Shown here: piece by piece, positions 4,755 through 6,390 of the stretch | Numbering within the stretch: position 1 is the first letter of the stretch | Layout of the letters: each line of letters opens with the position of its first letter | Source: Bacteroidota bacterium | Lineage (GTDB): Bacteria > Bacteroidota > Ignavibacteria > Palsa-1295 | Direction of reading: 5' to 3' | Length of the DNA stretch: 6,390 nt | Assembly (NCBI GenBank): GCA_025363505.1 | Contig: JANYDV010000002.1 | Coordinates: 1-6,390, forward strand | Program-made: the position numbers and the translations under genes | The notes under the pieces: generated by a model | Database searches by the model: none | Told to the model about the DNA's origin: nothing | The model's input: the letters and a program-made list of their open reading frames with translations, nothing else

Positions 4755-6390
4755 GTGACTCTGCTTCGTGAAGGAGTGAGCGTGCAGCTTTGAGCGATTC
4801 TCCGGTAATCGTCTCGCCGGAAAGCAATCGGGCGATCTCGGCTTCGTGTTCTTTTGCGCTAAGCAAACGGAGTCGGGATGTGGTGTTCGCCCCCGAGGTA
4901 TTTTTTTCTACAATGTAGTGATGATCGCCAAAAGAGGCAATCTGGCCCAAATGAGTTATTGCAATAAGCTGATGTTTCTTTGCCAGGCGCTTCATTGCAG
5001 TGCCAACTCGTTGCGCGACTCGCCCCGAGATACCGGTGTCAATTTCATCAAAGATCAACACGGGAATTTGTTCTGAAGCCGAAAGCACAGTTTTAATTGC
5101 AAGCATACAACGAGAGACTTCGCCGCCTGATGCTACTTTTGCCATCGGCTTAGGCTGTTCGCCTTTATTGGTGGAGATATAAAATTCTACGTGGTCGCAA
5201 CCATTATTATTCGCTTCAAACACCAAAGTATCCTGCACTACTGCCGATGAAAATAGATCGTTATTCTTGAGCTGTTTTTGTGTGATATTCACGGCAAACA
5301 CACCGTGCTCAATACCAAGTGTTTGCAGTTCAGCGGTAATGTGCTTTTCAAATTTTTTCGCCGCTTTGATTCGAGCATCACTTAATGCAAACGCCGCTTT
5401 CGATGACTTCTTTTGTAATGCCAAAAGCGTTTGCTCGGCTTGAATTATTTGTTCGTCAATACTTCCGCCATCGCCGAGCAAATGAATCACTCGTTCCTGT
5501 AAAGCAATAACTTCCTCTAATGACGGTCCATATTTTTTCTTGAGTCGAGTGAGTTCGAGGTCACGACTACGGAGTTGTTGGAGCTTCGCAGGGTCGGACT
5601 CAAGATGATCGGCATATCGGCTCACCGAATGTGCAAGCTCGCGGATGCTTTCGAGCGAGGCTGCTAATTCTTTGAGTTGGTCGTCGAAGGTAGAATCAAA
5701 TCTGGTAAGTTGTTCGAGTAATAACTTTGATGACGAGAGCTTTTCAAAGATAGAATCTTCATCATCATAAAGAATCGTATGGAGTTCGCTTGAGGCGAGT
5801 TGCAGTTCTTCGGAATGTTCAAGCACTAATAGCTTTCGCTGTATTTCCTCGTCTTCGCCACGAAGGGGAGCGACTGCTTCGATCTCCGTACGTTGGAACT
5901 CCAGAAAATTTCGTTCTTTTTCTGCCGTCTCGCGGTGTTTTTTTAGATCCTCATAAGCTCTGCGGCTGTGCGAGAACTGCTCATAAAGTTGGGAATAGGT
6001 TTGCTGAAGTGCGCTGACATTTGCATATTCATCGAGAAAATCTATGTGCCGCTCGCTATGAAGAAGCGATTGATGTTCATGCTGTCCGTGAAGATCAACA
6101 AGCAGTTCACCGGTTTGTTTTAATTGCTGTAACGAAGCCGGCGTGTCATTAATGAATGCTCGCGAGGTTCCTTTGCGGCTGATTTCTCGACGAATGATTA
6201 CAGAGCTTGAGTCATTATCGAATCCTTCGGCAGAGAGAAATTTAGAAATGCGAGGATAATTTTGTAGATCAAATTCTGCTTCGACAATTGCTTTCTCAGC
6301 GCCGGTTCTGATAAGATCGGAAGATGCGCGTTCACCAAGAAGCAGCCCAAGTGCGCCGAGCAAAATAGATTTTCCCGCGCCGGTTTCGCC
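4744..6390 (-). CDS. recN: DNA repair protein RecN, 5'-truncated by the window
   Basis: 548 codons are visible and the frame stays open to the window edge. A TTG at 6363 lies inside the ATPase core and is not the start. RecN is an SMC-like cytoplasmic ATPase that acts at double-strand breaks, promoting end cohesion and RecA-dependent repair. Visible residues begin exactly at Walker A GETGAGKS (1-8), so about 28 N-terminal residues are missing. Then come the Q-loop region DLHGQHEHQSLL (99-110), a long charged, Glu/Lys/Leu-rich coiled-coil arm (about 125-350, with the central hinge-like break of RecN), the ABC signature SGGEVSRCMLA (421-431), Walker B VLIFDEID (444-451) and the THLGQIASFGDHHY segment (479-492) with H480. 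These are characteristic of RecN rather than SMC or RecF. It ends in TAA within the folC start region, suggesting a recN-folC operon. Its promoter is outside the window. Confidence 0.97.
   Translation of the reverse strand, partial: GETGAGKSILLGALGLLLGERASSDLIRTGAEKAIVEAEFDLQNYPRISKFLSAEGFDNDSSSVIIRREISRKGTSRAFINDTPASLQQLKQTGELLVDLHGQHEHQSLLHSERHIDFLDEYANVSALQQTYSQLYEQFSHSRRAYEDLKKHRETAEKERNFLEFQRTEIEAVAPLRGEDEEIQRKLLVLEHSEELQLASSELHTILYDDEDSIFEKLSSSKLLLEQLTRFDSTFDDQLKELAASLESIRELAHSVSRYADHLESDPAKLQQLRSRDLELTRLKKKYGPSLEEVIALQERVIHLLGDGGSIDEQIIQAEQTLLALQKKSSKAAFALSDARIKAAKKFEKHITAELQTLGIEHGVFAVNITQKQLKNNDLFSSAVVQDTLVFEANNNGCDHVEFYISTNKGEQPKPMAKVASGGEVSRCMLAIKTVLSASEQIPVLIFDEIDTGISGRVAQRVGTAMKRLAKKHQLIAITHLGQIASFGDHHYIVEKNTSGANTTSRLRLLSAKEHEAEIARLLSGETITGESLKAARSLLHEAESLAA

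Noticed and set aside
6361..6363. TTG as start codon of recN
   Set aside because: The frame continues upstream through GETGAGKS, the RecN Walker A motif, to the window edge, so the true start is outside the window.

Overview
The window is a compact stretch of bacterial housekeeping chromosome. All four genes lie on the minus strand. In transcription order (high to low coordinate) they are recN (5' end cut by the window edge), folC, rho and a full-length ABC exporter half-transporter. No phage, insertion sequence, CRISPR array, tRNA or rRNA was found.

Organism: the features fit a member of the Bacteroidota/Chlorobiota (FCB) lineage, as an inference with moderate to low certainty. The rho and ABC start codons have no recognisable Shine-Dalgarno sequence. 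The gap upstream of rho holds an exact TAnnTTTG box, which is the -7 consensus of the Bacteroidota housekeeping sigma factor. Rho is of ordinary size (431 aa) and lacks the several-hundred-residue insertion common in Bacteroidia and Flavobacteriia, so a deeper branch such as Chlorobi/Ignavibacteria/Kapabacteria is more likely. Base composition is moderate.

Layout: 6390-4744 is RecN (DNA repair SMC-like ATPase), lacking only about 28 N-terminal residues. FolC (4754-3507) starts with TTG inside the last codons of recN (11-nt overlap), so the two are probably co-transcribed and translationally coupled. A gene-free stretch of 269 bases (3238-3506) follows. It carries the candidate rho promoter and a leader of about 195 nt that is rich in short repeats, CCCA motifs and potential stems. 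rho (3237-1942) ends at a textbook intrinsic terminator (1917-1888). The ABC exporter (1835-36) follows and presumably has its own promoter. The last 35 bases hold no gene.

Functional links: RecN acts in double-strand break repair, FolC in folate activation for one-carbon metabolism, Rho in factor-dependent transcription termination, and the ABC protein in export of lipid or hydrophobic compounds. They form no obvious joint pathway; recN-folC is at most a co-expression pair. The least ordinary part is the rho leader, a plausible site of rho autoregulation. No new biological system was detected.
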